NCBI GenBank assembly: GCA_020073545.1
Contig: JAIQEZ010000005.1
Coordinates: 1 to 64,000, forward strand
Length of the DNA: 64,000 nucleotides
Source: Terriglobia bacterium
GTDB taxonomy: Bacteria > Acidobacteriota > Terriglobia > UBA7540
Direction: 5' to 3'
Position numbers and translations under genes: made by a program. Positions 26,661-36,219 of this stretch are shown here, in pieces (positions within the stretch are counted from its first letter, which is position 1; every line of letters starts with the position of its first letter). Under the pieces are notes generated by a model. The model did no database searches. It had not been told where the DNA came from and saw nothing but the letters and a program-made list of their open reading frames with translations.

Positions 26661-27650
26661 TCACGCCGACGCCTCCGCGGCAGGTTGCCGCTCGAGGTAG
26701 ATGGCCGAGACTTCGCAGGCCAGCTTGCGCACGCGGGCGATGAGCGCCACGCGCTCGGTTACGCTAATGGCGCCGCGCGCGTCGAGGATATTGAACAGGT
26801 GCGAGCACTTCAGGCAGAGGTCATAAACCTTGCGAAGCGGAAAGCGTTGTTGACTTAAAGTAATACTTGAAATCATCGCCACATCTCTTTTGGGCGCTTT
26901 ATCTTGCTCCTCGCTCCGGTTTCGCGGATACTCGTCCAGCAGGCGTGCCGCCTCGGCTTCGTAGAGGTCCAGGAGCTTGCGGCAGGTCGCGGCGCCAGCG
27001 GATTCGAAGTCGTAAACCGAAAACTCCAGTTCTTCCGTGCGCCGCATGTCGCCATAGGTCACGGTCTCATTCCAGCGCACCTCGTAAACGTCCTCGACGT
27101 TCTGGAGGAAGGCCGCAATGCGCTCGAGCCCGTAGGTCAGCTCGACGCTAATGGGCTCCAGATCCACGCCGCCCGACTGCTGGAAGTACGTGAACTGAGT
27201 GATCTCCAAGCCATCGAGCATGACCTGCCAGCCGATGCCCCAGGCGCCCAGTGTAGGGGCTTCCCAGTTGTCTTCCTCGAAGCGGATGTCGTGGTGGCGA
27301 ATGTCGATTCCCAGCGCCCCCAGGCTTTCCAGATACACGTCCTGGATGCGCTCGGGCGGCGGCTTCAGGATGACCTGCATTTGCGTGTGCTTGAGCAGGC
27401 GGTTGGGATTTTCACCGTAGCGGCCGTCCGCGGGGCGGCGGGAGGGCTGCACGTACGCCACGCGCCAGGGCTCGGGCCCCAAGACCCGCAGGAAGGTTTC
27501 CGGGCACATGGTGCCCGCGCCCACCTCGACGTCGTAAGGCAAGGCGATGACGCAACCTTGCCGCGCCCAGAATTCGCTGAGGCGGAAAAGCATGGCCTGA
27601 AACGTGAGCGGCCCGGCAACCTTGCGGGGCGATTTGTCCCTAGGTGGCAT
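26661..27650 (-). CDS. glyQ: Glycyl-tRNA synthetase alpha subunit
   Basis: A 329-residue class II synthetase subunit that activates glycine. Diagnostic blocks are '[20 protein letters not shown]', '[20 protein letters not shown]', '[17 protein letters not shown]' and '[20 protein letters not shown]'. It is about 25 residues longer than typical members because of a stretch around '[20 protein letters not shown]' before the last conserved block. That stretch includes AT-rich sequence (copy C of the palindrome family). It pairs with glyS about 160 bases downstream. Confidence 0.93.
   Translation of the reverse strand: MPPRDKSPRKVAGPLTFQAMLFRLSEFWARQGCVIALPYDVEVGAGTMCPETFLRVLGPEPWRVAYVQPSRRPADGRYGENPNRLLKHTQMQVILKPPPERIQDVYLESLGALGIDIRHHDIRFEEDNWEAPTLGAWGIGWQVMLDGLEITQFTYFQQSGGVDLEPISVELTYGLERIAAFLQNVEDVYEVRWNETVTYGDMRRTEELEFSVYDFESAGAATCRKLLDLYEAEAARLLDEYPRNRSEEQDKAPKRDVAMISSITLSQQRFPLRKVYDLCLKCSHLFNILDARGAISVTERVALIARVRKLACEVSAIYLERQPAAEASA
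26852..26875 (+). repeat. AT-rich palindrome family, copy C, inside glyQ
   Basis: The core TTAAAGTAATACTTGAA matches copy A at 19 of 24 positions. It lies in the stretch that makes this GlyQ longer than usual, so an in-frame insertion is possible. Confidence 0.5.
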
Positions 27651-27789
27651 TGAGCTTCGTTCTCGCGATAGGTGGTCAGCTTTCAGCTATCAGCAGTCAG
27701 CTTTCAGCTCTTAAGAGTCAGCTTTGGTCTGCGTCGTTAGGCGCGCCCTGGGCTTTAAGCTGACCGCTCACTGCTGAACGCTGAACGCC

Positions 27790-28536
27790 TCAAACTTCCT
27801 CCCCCATCATCTCCCGCGTGATGAGTTTCCGTTCCACCTGGGTTTCGATGATCTCCTCGAAAAACCCCCGCGCCTCGCGGCAGCCGGGCGGAGCCTTTTC
27901 CTGCGCCAGCCACCGATCGAGCGGCACGTGGCAGGCGGTTCGCACCATGGCCAGCGCCGTGCCGGAGACCTGCTGTTTGGCTCCCGGCAACCGACACTCG
28001 CGGCAAAGCAAGCCCTCCGAACCCGGCCCGTAGTACCCGCCTTCTTCCCCCAAGGCTCGGCCGCAGGCGGAGCAGCTTTCGAGGTCCGGCAAAAAGCCGC
28101 CCAACCGCAGCATCCAGTAATCGAAATAGAGCAGCGGCCGGTTGACCTCCCCGGAACGCTTCAAGGCCCGCAGCACGGTCAGCAGCAGGCGGAAAGCACG
28201 CTCATTTGCCTCGCGTTCAGGGAGCATCCGCTCGGCCACCTCCGCCAGGTATTGCGCGGCGAGCTGCACGTGGTAGTCCTTCTGCATGTCGAAGAAAGAC
28301 TCCAGGAGCTCCGCGGAATTCAGGTGCAGCAAGTCGCGGTTTTCCCGCTCGAAGATCCACAGCCGCACATAGCTGAGAGGTTCGAGCGTGCCGCCGTAGC
28401 GGCTCTTGGGACGCAGGGCGCCCCTGGCCACAGCCCTCAGCCGGCCCAGTTGTCGGGCAAAGAGCGAAGCGATCTTATCAGCTTCACCCAGGCGGTAGGT
28501 TCTGAGGACAATGGCTTCCGTTTCGAGCAGAGGCAT
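27790..28536 (-). CDS. recO: DNA repair protein RecO
   Basis: A 248-residue RecO that promotes RecA loading in the RecFOR pathway. The OB-fold N-terminus is typical ('TEAIVLRTYRLGEADKIASL'), followed by the helical domain and a zinc finger 'CSACGRAL' ... 'CRECRL'. The ATG giving 'MPLLETEAIVL' is chosen; an upstream in-frame start would add 15 unlikely residues and run through a 16-bp palindrome. The gap downstream (27651-27789 toward glyQ on the map) is low-complexity 'TCAGC' sequence without a gene. Confidence 0.92.
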   Translation of the reverse strand: MPLLETEAIVLRTYRLGEADKIASLFARQLGRLRAVARGALRPKSRYGGTLEPLSYVRLWIFERENRDLLHLNSAELLESFFDMQKDYHVQLAAQYLAEVAERMLPEREANERAFRLLLTVLRALKRSGEVNRPLLYFDYWMLRLGGFLPDLESCSACGRALGEEGGYYGPGSEGLLCRECRLPGAKQQVSGTALAMVRTACHVPLDRWLAQEKAPPGCREARGFFEEIIETQVERKLITREMMGEEV

Positions 28537-28547
28537 GCGATGGCCAA

Positions 28548-28563
28548 TGTCGACGCGCCGACA
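28548..28563. repeat. 16-bp palindrome TGTCGACGCGCCGACA, copy 3
   Basis: Identical to copy 1 and located 11 bases upstream of the recO start codon, where it could overlap the recO control region. Confidence 0.6.
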
Positions 28564-28764
28564 AATGCATAAAGTTAGCATACGCGCCCGCCAGCGGAAA
28601 GAGAAAAAGCTGTGGGCAGTCTATGGCTCAGGCGAAGAGCACGAGGGCGCCTGGTCGCGCAGGATGGTTTCCCTGCATCTTGGGGTCCTTGCGGTGAAGG
28701 CGGCCACTGTTTGACAGCACGAGGGCACCAGGCCGAACTTCGCACCCCGGACGACGAGGGCTTC

Positions 28765-29000
28765 ACAGGCTGCAGAAAAAACCTTCTCTGTCGTCGTCCT
28801 GAGCCCATTCGCCGTCATCCTGAGTTCCGATCTGATCGGGACGAAGGATCTTTGTCATTTCGCTCAGGGTAAACTGCGCGAAGGACCTCGCTCGGCGCAT
28901 TCTCAGGGAAATACGACATTCTTCGTCGCCGGAGTTTACCCTGAGTGTGGCGAAGGGGCTCCTCAGAATGACAATCCCGAAGCGTTCTTCCGCAGCCTGT
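28765..29000. repeat. Foldback element, family with ACAGGYTGCRGAA ends (copy 1)
   Basis: ACAGGCTGCAGAAAAAAC at the left is nearly complementary to GTTCTTCCGCAGCCTGT at the right. Inner arms CTCAGGGTAAACT (about 28863) and AGTTTACCCTGAG (about 28933) also pair. The interior contains GTCATCCTGAG-type repeat sequence. The ends match those of the element at 35096-35215. Confidence 0.55.
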
Positions 29001-29187
29001 TCACCCCCGCCCTTCCAGCCGCCGGGAAAAGGGCATCCTGGAGTGAGAAATTCGGGCTAGGAGCCCAGCGGGTCGGGCACCCCGCGAGAAGGCCCAGCAG
29101 ACACAGACCGCGCCCAGGAGAGGCGAGCTGCGTCCGGCTTCTGCGGGCAGGTTTTCCTCAACTCATGCCGCGAGTCGGTGCTCTGCT

Positions 29188-29219
29188 TTGACTATATGTT
29201 TCATTTAGTTATGAAACAT
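29188..29219 (+). promoter_or_regulatory. Promoter overlapped by a perfect 9-bp dyad operator
   Basis: TTGACT (29188-29193) and TATGAA (29210-29215) are spaced by 16 bases. The spacer and -10 are covered by ATGTTTCAT-N6-ATGAAACAT (29196-29219), a perfect inverted repeat of the size bound by dimeric repressors. The sequence is AT-rich in a GC-rich genome. No convincing gene follows, so its target has been lost or is a short RNA or peptide. Confidence 0.45.
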
Positions 29220-29606
29220 CTGGAAGGTTAAACTTGAGATTTGTGGAAATCTCCGGGCGTTTTGTGGAAAAAAGATTATGTTAACTACAGCAGCCCGAAC
29301 GGCAACATTATCAGACACGCATGTCCGAAACTCGGCCCGCTTCCCCTCCCCACGACGCGAAGCAGCCGGACGCAACGTGAACGCCGCGTCCGGCGGGAAC
29401 GGATTCACCCAGCCCGCCCCGGGTCGGAGGTGGCGGCACTACGTGCCTGCCATCTACGCTTCTCCCCGCAAGCGGCGGCACACTGCCACAGTCCAGTTTG
29501 CCTGGGACACATGAGGGTTTACGACCCCTGCGGAACCAACGTTGAGCTGGCCATTGGGAGCGTGCTCCAGGGCACCTGAGGGAGAGACCCAGCACCAAAT
29601 TCAACT

Positions 29607-30560
29607 CTAGTGCGTTGATAGCGTGCCCATGAAGTCGATGACGCAATGCTGGACCTTGCCGTCACAGGCGACATTGATCTCGCGGTCATTGCGCCACTCT
29701 ATCTGGAGCCTGGAATTGCAGCCGTCCGAAACAGGCAAAACGGATGGCTTGATTCCTTCGCCGGCGATTACCAAGAAGAACCTCACGTTCTGCTCGCCGG
29801 CATCCATGAGGGTGTTATCTACGGATTTCCAGTCATAGATGCGATCAATAAACGCGACACGCTTGCTGTCCGGGGCCCAAAAGAACGCACCGTAGAATTC
29901 GTGGATGTTCCGGTACAGACCTCCCGATTCTTGTATGGTGTGTGGCTCCAGTCTTGTGCCGTGGGGACCCGGGGAAGACACTGCGCTCGTCACCGCATGA
30001 GGTGGATACACCGTCTTGCCGTCGATCTGCAAGTAACTCGAGTGCCCAAAGGGCGGAGAGAAATGCGGAATCCAACCGTGGTAGGCCAAGTGGGAGTTGT
30101 CCGGAGACCAAGCGAAGCCAAAGCCCAGCCAGTGCCGCAGCGCTTGCCCGCTTTCCTGATCCAGTTCGCTGTACTCACTCAGCGAAGGGCTGACGTGGCA
30201 ATCGACCCCCAGGCGCCTCCGATCAATGAAGTCGATCCTGTTTACCGAGTTGCAGCCGTCCCAATCCTTGGTAGGTGCTAGCGAGAATTCTTTCAGAACC
30301 GCGCCGTTGGGATCGCATAGAACCAGCTTCGGTTCGCATTGGCCGACCTGAGGACAGAACCGGAAGTAGGCAATGCGTTCGTGATCCTGTGACCATGTCG
30401 GCGCACTGGCGAATTCGGGTCCATGCGTCAACGGTTCGCGCCTTCCGTCCACCCAGACAAGCCAGATCTGCTGGTCTTCAGGTGACACCTCGAGTGATTG
30501 AGCCGCCAGAGGCAAGCTCAGGACGTGGAGCGCTGCAAGCCAGGACAACCATCGCGCCAT
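29607..30560 (-). CDS. Secreted protein with TolB/WD40-like propeller repeats
   Basis: A 317-residue protein with a signal peptide ('MARWLSWLAALHVLSLPLAAQ'). The body has repeated strands typical of TolB-like beta-propellers: 'APTWSQDHERIAYFRF', 'FAWSPDNSHLAYHGW' and 'FFWAPDSKRVAFIDR'. Six Cys suggest disulfides in the periplasm. Function is unknown. The start is set by the signal peptide; a longer frame adds 33 residues without signal character. It is divergent from the aldehyde dehydrogenase gene. Confidence 0.65.
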   Translation of the reverse strand: MARWLSWLAALHVLSLPLAAQSLEVSPEDQQIWLVWVDGRREPLTHGPEFASAPTWSQDHERIAYFRFCPQVGQCEPKLVLCDPNGAVLKEFSLAPTKDWDGCNSVNRIDFIDRRRLGVDCHVSPSLSEYSELDQESGQALRHWLGFGFAWSPDNSHLAYHGWIPHFSPPFGHSSYLQIDGKTVYPPHAVTSAVSSPGPHGTRLEPHTIQESGGLYRNIHEFYGAFFWAPDSKRVAFIDRIYDWKSVDNTLMDAGEQNVRFFLVIAGEGIKPSVLPVSDGCNSRLQIEWRNDREINVACDGKVQHCVIDFMGTLSTH

Positions 30561-30627
30561 GCGTCGGAATGATACCACAGCGAACCAAACCGACCACCGC
30601 ACCTGGTGGAGTGCGTCTTCCCTTCCC

Positions 30628-30656
30628 TTGAAGGCCTGAGGCGGGTTTGCTATAGT
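30628..30656 (+). promoter_or_regulatory. Predicted promoter of the aldehyde dehydrogenase gene
   Basis: TTGAAG and TATAGT are separated by exactly 17 bases, about 85 bases before the start codon. Confidence 0.5.
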
Positions 30657-30740
30657 CAAACGCCATTGCCGGTCGGTTCCGCGAATTCCGCTCGCCCTGA
30701 GGCACGGTTCAGCCTTGGCGAGCCCGGGGGTACTGTCATC

Positions 30741-32231
<1,491 letters not shown>

Positions 32232-32383
32232 CCCGAGCGGCGCGCTCTCCCCTGACTACAATTCCCCCACGGCGCTGTGGCCCGCGCCGCTGGTTGTGGG
32301 CCACGTGCGAACATCATGCCCAGCGCCCTCTCGCAACACCTCAAGGCCACGGAGGGCGGTCGTGTGCATCCTGGGAATGGAAC

Positions 32384-33040
32384 TCATTTCTCTTGTGGGG
32401 GCGTTGCTTCCCGGAAAGCGGTAGGCGTGGTAGGTTCGGCGGCAGGATCGCCCTTGGCGGTATTGGGGGCGCTGGCGCGCGCCAAGTCGGGGTCGAGCTC
32501 AGCCGGCAAAGGGTGCGGACCTAGGCCGAGCTTCATGAGTGATTTGGCCTCCGGGAGACCGGTAGCGGGAAAACCATGCTCTTTCTGGTAGCGCAGCATG
32601 GCAGCTCGGGTGTGATCGTCCCAGCGCGCGTTCGGGTCTCCTTGGAGGTAACCCTCGCGGATAAGCGCCTGCTGGATTTCCTGCACGCGGCCCGGCTCCA
32701 GGTGGAGCCGCGCCAAACGCTGCCGGCCGGAGAGGGGGCGGCGCCTCCTGCTTCGCGCCTTGCTCCTGCGCACGGTGGAGGCCTTCTGCGTGGCCGTTGC
32801 GCCGGTAGCGAGGGTCGCCGGGTTTTTCACAGTGGTTGCAGCAGTTGTGCGGGTCACCGGATTTTTTGCTGCGGGGGTTGTAGTCGTGCGATGTGTCGCC
32901 GCGGCGGACTTCTGGGGAAGAGGCTTCCTCGCGGTTTCAGGAGTCGAGGCTTGGGCGGCGTGCAAGGAAGGCGCGGACAAGCAGGCGCCTGTCAGCAGCA
33001 CCACCAGAAGGCCGCCAGTCTTGTGACGGCGAAAGTTCAA
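32384..33040 (-). CDS. Secreted peptidoglycan-binding-domain protein
   Basis: A 218-residue exported protein. The N-terminus 'MNFRRHKTGGLLVVLLTGAC' is a signal peptide, possibly a lipobox-type one. A Thr/Ala/Lys-rich linker leads to a basic stretch and a PG_binding_1 domain ('VQEIQQALIREGYLQGDPN', 'AAMLRYQKEHGFPATG'). The start is a TTG, chosen because GGAGGAAGGAG lies 4 bases upstream; an ATG 66 bases earlier would add an N-terminus that hides the signal peptide and overlaps repeat sequence. It follows htrA in the same direction across a 123-base gap, so both may act on the cell envelope. Confidence 0.75.
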   Translation of the reverse strand: MNFRRHKTGGLLVVLLTGACLSAPSLHAAQASTPETARKPLPQKSAAATHRTTTTPAAKNPVTRTTAATTVKNPATLATGATATQKASTVRRSKARSRRRRPLSGRQRLARLHLEPGRVQEIQQALIREGYLQGDPNARWDDHTRAAMLRYQKEHGFPATGLPEAKSLMKLGLGPHPLPAELDPDLARASAPNTAKGDPAAEPTTPTAFREATPPQEK

Positions 33041-33062
33041 CCCGCTCCTTCCTCCATCCTGT

Positions 33063-33160
33063 TCCCGTGACCGCCTAACGAAGTCCCAAGCTTGTTCTGC
33101 CCACACGGCGCTTGGGTCGACTGCGCACGCTTTCGAGAGGCGCCCAACCCGGCAGGCACG
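33063..33160 (-). repeat. Diverged copy of the 107-bp inverted-repeat element
   Basis: 98 bases align without gaps to 407-504 at roughly 80 percent identity, including GCGCCGTGTGGGCAGA and AGGCGGTCACGGGA. One terminal repeat is eroded here. It fills the gap between the htrA stop and the next gene. Confidence 0.65.
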
Positions 33161-33163
33161 CGC

Positions 33164-34735
33164 CTAGGGCAGGCGGTCCGCCAGGAAGAGCGTCGAGAAC
33201 GTACGCGGACCACTGCGGCGCGCCACCAGCAGAAGCACGTCACTGCCCGACTTCAACTGGGCCTGCAACCTGTTGTAGTCGTCAACGGAAGCGACCGGGT
33301 GACGATTGATGCTCAGGATGACGTCGCCGCGCTCCACGCCCAAGTCGGAAGCAAAGCCGCCCGCCTGAACGTCGGCAACCAGTACGCCCTGTTTGGAGTC
33401 GAGGTGCAGTTGATCGGCAAGGTCCTGCGCCTGGTCACGCGTGAGGTTCTTGACTGCCAGGCCGAGAACGCCGCTGCTTTGGGGGCCGGCATCCTCGCCG
33501 CTTTCTTCTTCGCCACCTGGGCGATTCTCACCGATGATCTGGTTGCGGTCGCCAACCTCTATTTCCGTCGTAGCACGCTTGCCATCGCGGAGGTACTCCA
33601 CGCGTAACTTCTTGCCGACCTCCGTATCCGAAACAATGGAAACGAGCTCGTCACCGCTCTGCACGGCTTGACCGTTCACGCTCACAATCACGTCACCACG
33701 TTTCAGGCCGGCGCGGTCGGCTGGGGTGCCGGCCTGGACGCTGTCGACGATGATGCCATGGTCCGTGCCAAAGCTCCGTAGCAGCGCGGGGTTGGCTTGC
33801 GCTTGGAACTGCACGCCGATGGCGCCACGTTTTACCGCGCCGCTGGTAATTAAGGCATTGTAAACCTTGCGCGCGGTGTTGGAGGGAATGGCAAAACCCA
33901 CGCCGTCGTAACTTCCCCGGCGCGTGGCGATGGCGGTGTTGATGCCCACCACCTGGGCAGCCAGGTTCACCAGGGGCCCGCCGCTGTTGCCGGGATTGAT
34001 GGCAGCGTCGGTCTGGATGAAGCGCTTGAACTGCCCCTGGGTTCCGCCTTCGATGTCGCGGCCCTTGGCGCTGACGATGCCCGCGGTCACCGTGGAGTCG
34101 AGACCGAAGGGACTACCCACTGCCAGCACCCAGTCGCCCACGCGCATCGTGTCGGAGTCTCCAAGTTCGGCAGCATGCAGCGGCTTGCCCGTGTCGATTT
34201 TGATCACGGCGAGATCCGTCCACTTGTCGGAGCCAATGATCTTGGCCTTGTACCTGGTGACGCCGTCGCCGCGTAGGGTGACATTGATGCGGTCGACCGG
34301 TTTGTCCTCCGCGTTCTGGGTGATCACGTGATAGTTGGTGAGAATGTACCCGTTCCGGTCGAGAATCACGCCCGAGCCGAGGCTTTGCTGGCGGAAATCG
34401 CCGCCGAAGGGGGAGTCAGGATTGCCCTGGAAGAAGCGATCGAAGAAATCGTTAAAGGGCGAGTCGTCAGGCGAATGGAAGCGACGGCCTCTGACGCGCA
34501 CCGTGGTCTCGGTATTGATGTTGACAACCGCGTCTTCGATTCTATCGGCGATCTGCGAGAAGGAGTTGGAGAGCTCGGCGGGAGAAGGCATGGGCAGGGG
34601 CTTTGCGTCCGCGGCGACCGGAGAGCTTTTGGCCGCCCGCACGCCGCGAGAAATCACTGTGCCGATCAGAATGCCGATGCCGAGCGTCGCCGCGATTACC
34701 AGCGCGGGCAGAAACCGCCGACTGTGTGTACTCAT
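33164..34735 (-). CDS. HtrA/DegP-type periplasmic serine protease
   Basis: A 523-residue protease-chaperone. A signal anchor (residues 10-34) precedes a trypsin-like domain with the triad His136 ('TNYHVITQ'), Asp174 ('TDLAVIKI') and Ser251 ('GNSGGPLVN'). Two PDZ domains follow ('HGIIVDSVQAGTPADRAGL' and 'GVLVADVQAGGFASDLGV'). The start is set by GGGAGAGG ahead of 'MSTHSRRF'; a longer frame adds 20 residues before the anchor. It would degrade misfolded envelope proteins. A -10-like TATACT lies about 52 bases upstream. Confidence 0.93.
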   Translation of the reverse strand: MSTHSRRFLPALVIAATLGIGILIGTVISRGVRAAKSSPVAADAKPLPMPSPAELSNSFSQIADRIEDAVVNINTETTVRVRGRRFHSPDDSPFNDFFDRFFQGNPDSPFGGDFRQQSLGSGVILDRNGYILTNYHVITQNAEDKPVDRINVTLRGDGVTRYKAKIIGSDKWTDLAVIKIDTGKPLHAAELGDSDTMRVGDWVLAVGSPFGLDSTVTAGIVSAKGRDIEGGTQGQFKRFIQTDAAINPGNSGGPLVNLAAQVVGINTAIATRRGSYDGVGFAIPSNTARKVYNALITSGAVKRGAIGVQFQAQANPALLRSFGTDHGIIVDSVQAGTPADRAGLKRGDVIVSVNGQAVQSGDELVSIVSDTEVGKKLRVEYLRDGKRATTEIEVGDRNQIIGENRPGGEEESGEDAGPQSSGVLGLAVKNLTRDQAQDLADQLHLDSKQGVLVADVQAGGFASDLGVERGDVILSINRHPVASVDDYNRLQAQLKSGSDVLLLVARRSGPRTFSTLFLADRLP

Positions 34736-34786
34736 CTTCACCTCTCCCCTCAATCCTGGGCTGCCATACCAACCCCTCATTTTACT

Positions 34787-34792
34787 AGTATA
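34787..34792 (-). promoter_or_regulatory. Possible htrA -10 hexamer (TATACT)
   Basis: TATACT on the minus strand, directly preceded by TG, lies about 52 bases ahead of the htrA start. No recognisable -35 accompanies it, so an alternative sigma factor or an extended -10 type is possible. Confidence 0.3.
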
Positions 34793-35095
34793 CACTACGA
34801 TGCGTCTTTCGGGGGCGCTGCTGCCCGAAGAGGGACTGTCCTAATTTCAAAAGCTGCGCCTCAGGGAGTTGTTGGTCGGGGCTTTAGCTCCGACCGGGTC
34901 GGGCCGCACGCAGTCGGGGGCTTTAAGCCCCTGAAGCTTCAGGGCCTAAAGGCCCCGTCTGAAGTCTTGGCTGTTGTCGGACCTGAAGGTCCCACCCCCT
35001 TCCTGGAATTCACTCCACCCTATTAGGACATTGCCTCCGAGCAGGTAGCGGGTCAGCTTGGATTTTCGGAGTGACCCCCGCCCCCGAAAACTTAG

Positions 35096-35215
35096 CAGGT
35101 TGCGGAAAAACGTGTAGGGGCGACTTCACGTCGCCATGCTGGCGATGAAAACACAGGACCTGTGGCGATGTGAAGTCGCCACGACATCGTCGGGGGCGAG
35201 TTTTTCCGCAACCTG
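35096..35215. repeat. Foldback element, family with ACAGGYTGCRGAA ends (copy 2)
   Basis: CAGGTTGCGGAAAAAC (35096-35111) is perfectly complementary to GTTTTTCCGCAACCTG (35200-35215). Inner arms at 35119-35135 and 35164-35180 pair at 16 of 17 positions. The 120-bp unit would fold into one long hairpin. Its ends match those of the element at 28765-29000. Confidence 0.65.
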
Positions 35216-35259
35216 TTAGACGGCGCCCCGTGCGCACGGTCACCTGCGCGAGACAACTT

Positions 35260-36129
35260 CTACCCCTCGACCGGCGCGGGCGCTCCCCCGCCCCACATTT
35301 CCGAAATGACCATCCCCGCCAGAATGAGCGAGGAACCGACCAGCACTTTTCCTCCCAGGTGCTCCCCGGTAGCGAGGCGCGAAGTCAGCGCAGCGAAGAC
35401 CGGCTCCAGGGCGAAAATCAACGCGGTGTGAGCCGGAGGCGTGTATTGCTGAGCCCACACCTGGATGCCGAAGGCAAAACCCGTGGCGAAAATCGCGGTC
35501 ACGGCCAGGGCGAAAATCAGGCGGCCGGTCCAGTGCACGCCCCAGGCGGGGCCTATGGGAATGGCCAGCGTCGCGACGACGCCGACCACCAGGATCTGCC
35601 CCGGGGCGAGGTGCTGGAAGGAAAAGCGGCGTGTGTAGGCGCCGACCAGCACGATGTGAACCGCAAAAGAAATGGCCCCGAACAAGGTGAGGAGATCACC
35701 GCGATTCACGGCGTCGAGCCCCGAGGGGAGCACGAGAAAGTAAAGCCCCAGCAGGCCGAGGCCCGCTCCACTGAGGTTCGCGGCGCGCAGGCGATAGCCA
35801 TGAAAGAGCGAAATCATGGGAACCAGGATGACGCTGACCCCCGTGATGAAGGCGCTCTTGGAGGGCGTGGTGGAAGTGAGCCCCCAGGTCTGGAAGGCGT
35901 AGCCGGCGAAGAGAAGCATTCCCAGCACCAGGCTGGGCACGAGCGCCTGGCGATCGAGACGGCCGCGGCCCATGACTAGCCACATCAACAGTCCCGCCAC
36001 GATGAAACGGATGGCCAGAAAAGGAAAAGGAGAGGCGTCGAGAAGCGCGCCCTTGACGATCACAAAGGTCGAACCCCAGATGAAGGTGGTGACAACCAGA
36101 AGGATTTCCGCTTTGCTGCGTTGGCTCAA
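35260..36129 (-). CDS. EamA-family (DMT) transporter
   Basis: About 289 residues with ten predicted membrane helices in two EamA repeats ('TTFIWGSTFVIVKGALL' ... and 'LFGAISFAVHIVLVGAY' ...), plus the typical C-terminal 'TALIFALEPVFAALTSRL'. Members export amino acids or small metabolites; the substrate is unknown. The start is uncertain: a TTG at 36129, with GAGG about 9 bases upstream and directly before 'SQRSKAEILLVV', is preferred, and another TTG at 36201 adds 24 residues. It lies close behind the LeuA-like gene and may be co-transcribed. Confidence 0.85.
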   Translation of the reverse strand: MSQRSKAEILLVVTTFIWGSTFVIVKGALLDASPFPFLAIRFIVAGLLMWLVMGRGRLDRQALVPSLVLGMLLFAGYAFQTWGLTSTTPSKSAFITGVSVILVPMISLFHGYRLRAANLSGAGLGLLGLYFLVLPSGLDAVNRGDLLTLFGAISFAVHIVLVGAYTRRFSFQHLAPGQILVVGVVATLAIPIGPAWGVHWTGRLIFALAVTAIFATGFAFGIQVWAQQYTPPAHTALIFALEPVFAALTSRLATGEHLGGKVLVGSSLILAGMVISEMWGGGAPAPVEG

Positions 36130-36219
36130 AACCGGTTGCCTCGTGCCTTTGAGATGCGTTGCGGTGCAGGACGGATTCCGCAGACGCCGAGCGGTGAGCA
36201 ACGCGGATCGGCCCGCGCC

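Larger units (their letters stand above)
28564..29606. other. Gene-free region of about 1 kb
   Basis: No frame with credible coding character. It holds a foldback element (28765-29000), an AT-rich patch with a promoter and perfect dyad (29188-29219), and a twofold TTTGTGGAAA direct repeat (29240 and 29261). A 78-codon frame starting at 29278 was considered and not accepted as a gene. Confidence 0.5.
34736..35259. other. Intergenic region rich in palindromes
   Basis: The gap holds short hairpins (GGGGCTTTAAGCCCC, CTGAAGCTTCAG, GGGCCTAAAGGCCCC around 34917-34955) and the foldback element at 35096-35215. No credible gene. Confidence 0.6.

Noticed and set aside
29240-29272. DnaA-box-like TGTGGAAA repeats as an origin of replication
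   Set aside because: Only two imperfect boxes, and no dnaA, dnaN or other origin genes nearby.
29278-29514. 78-codon frame after the orphan promoter
   Set aside because: No family resemblance, no convincing ribosome-binding site, Arg/Pro-rich composition typical of random GC-rich frames.
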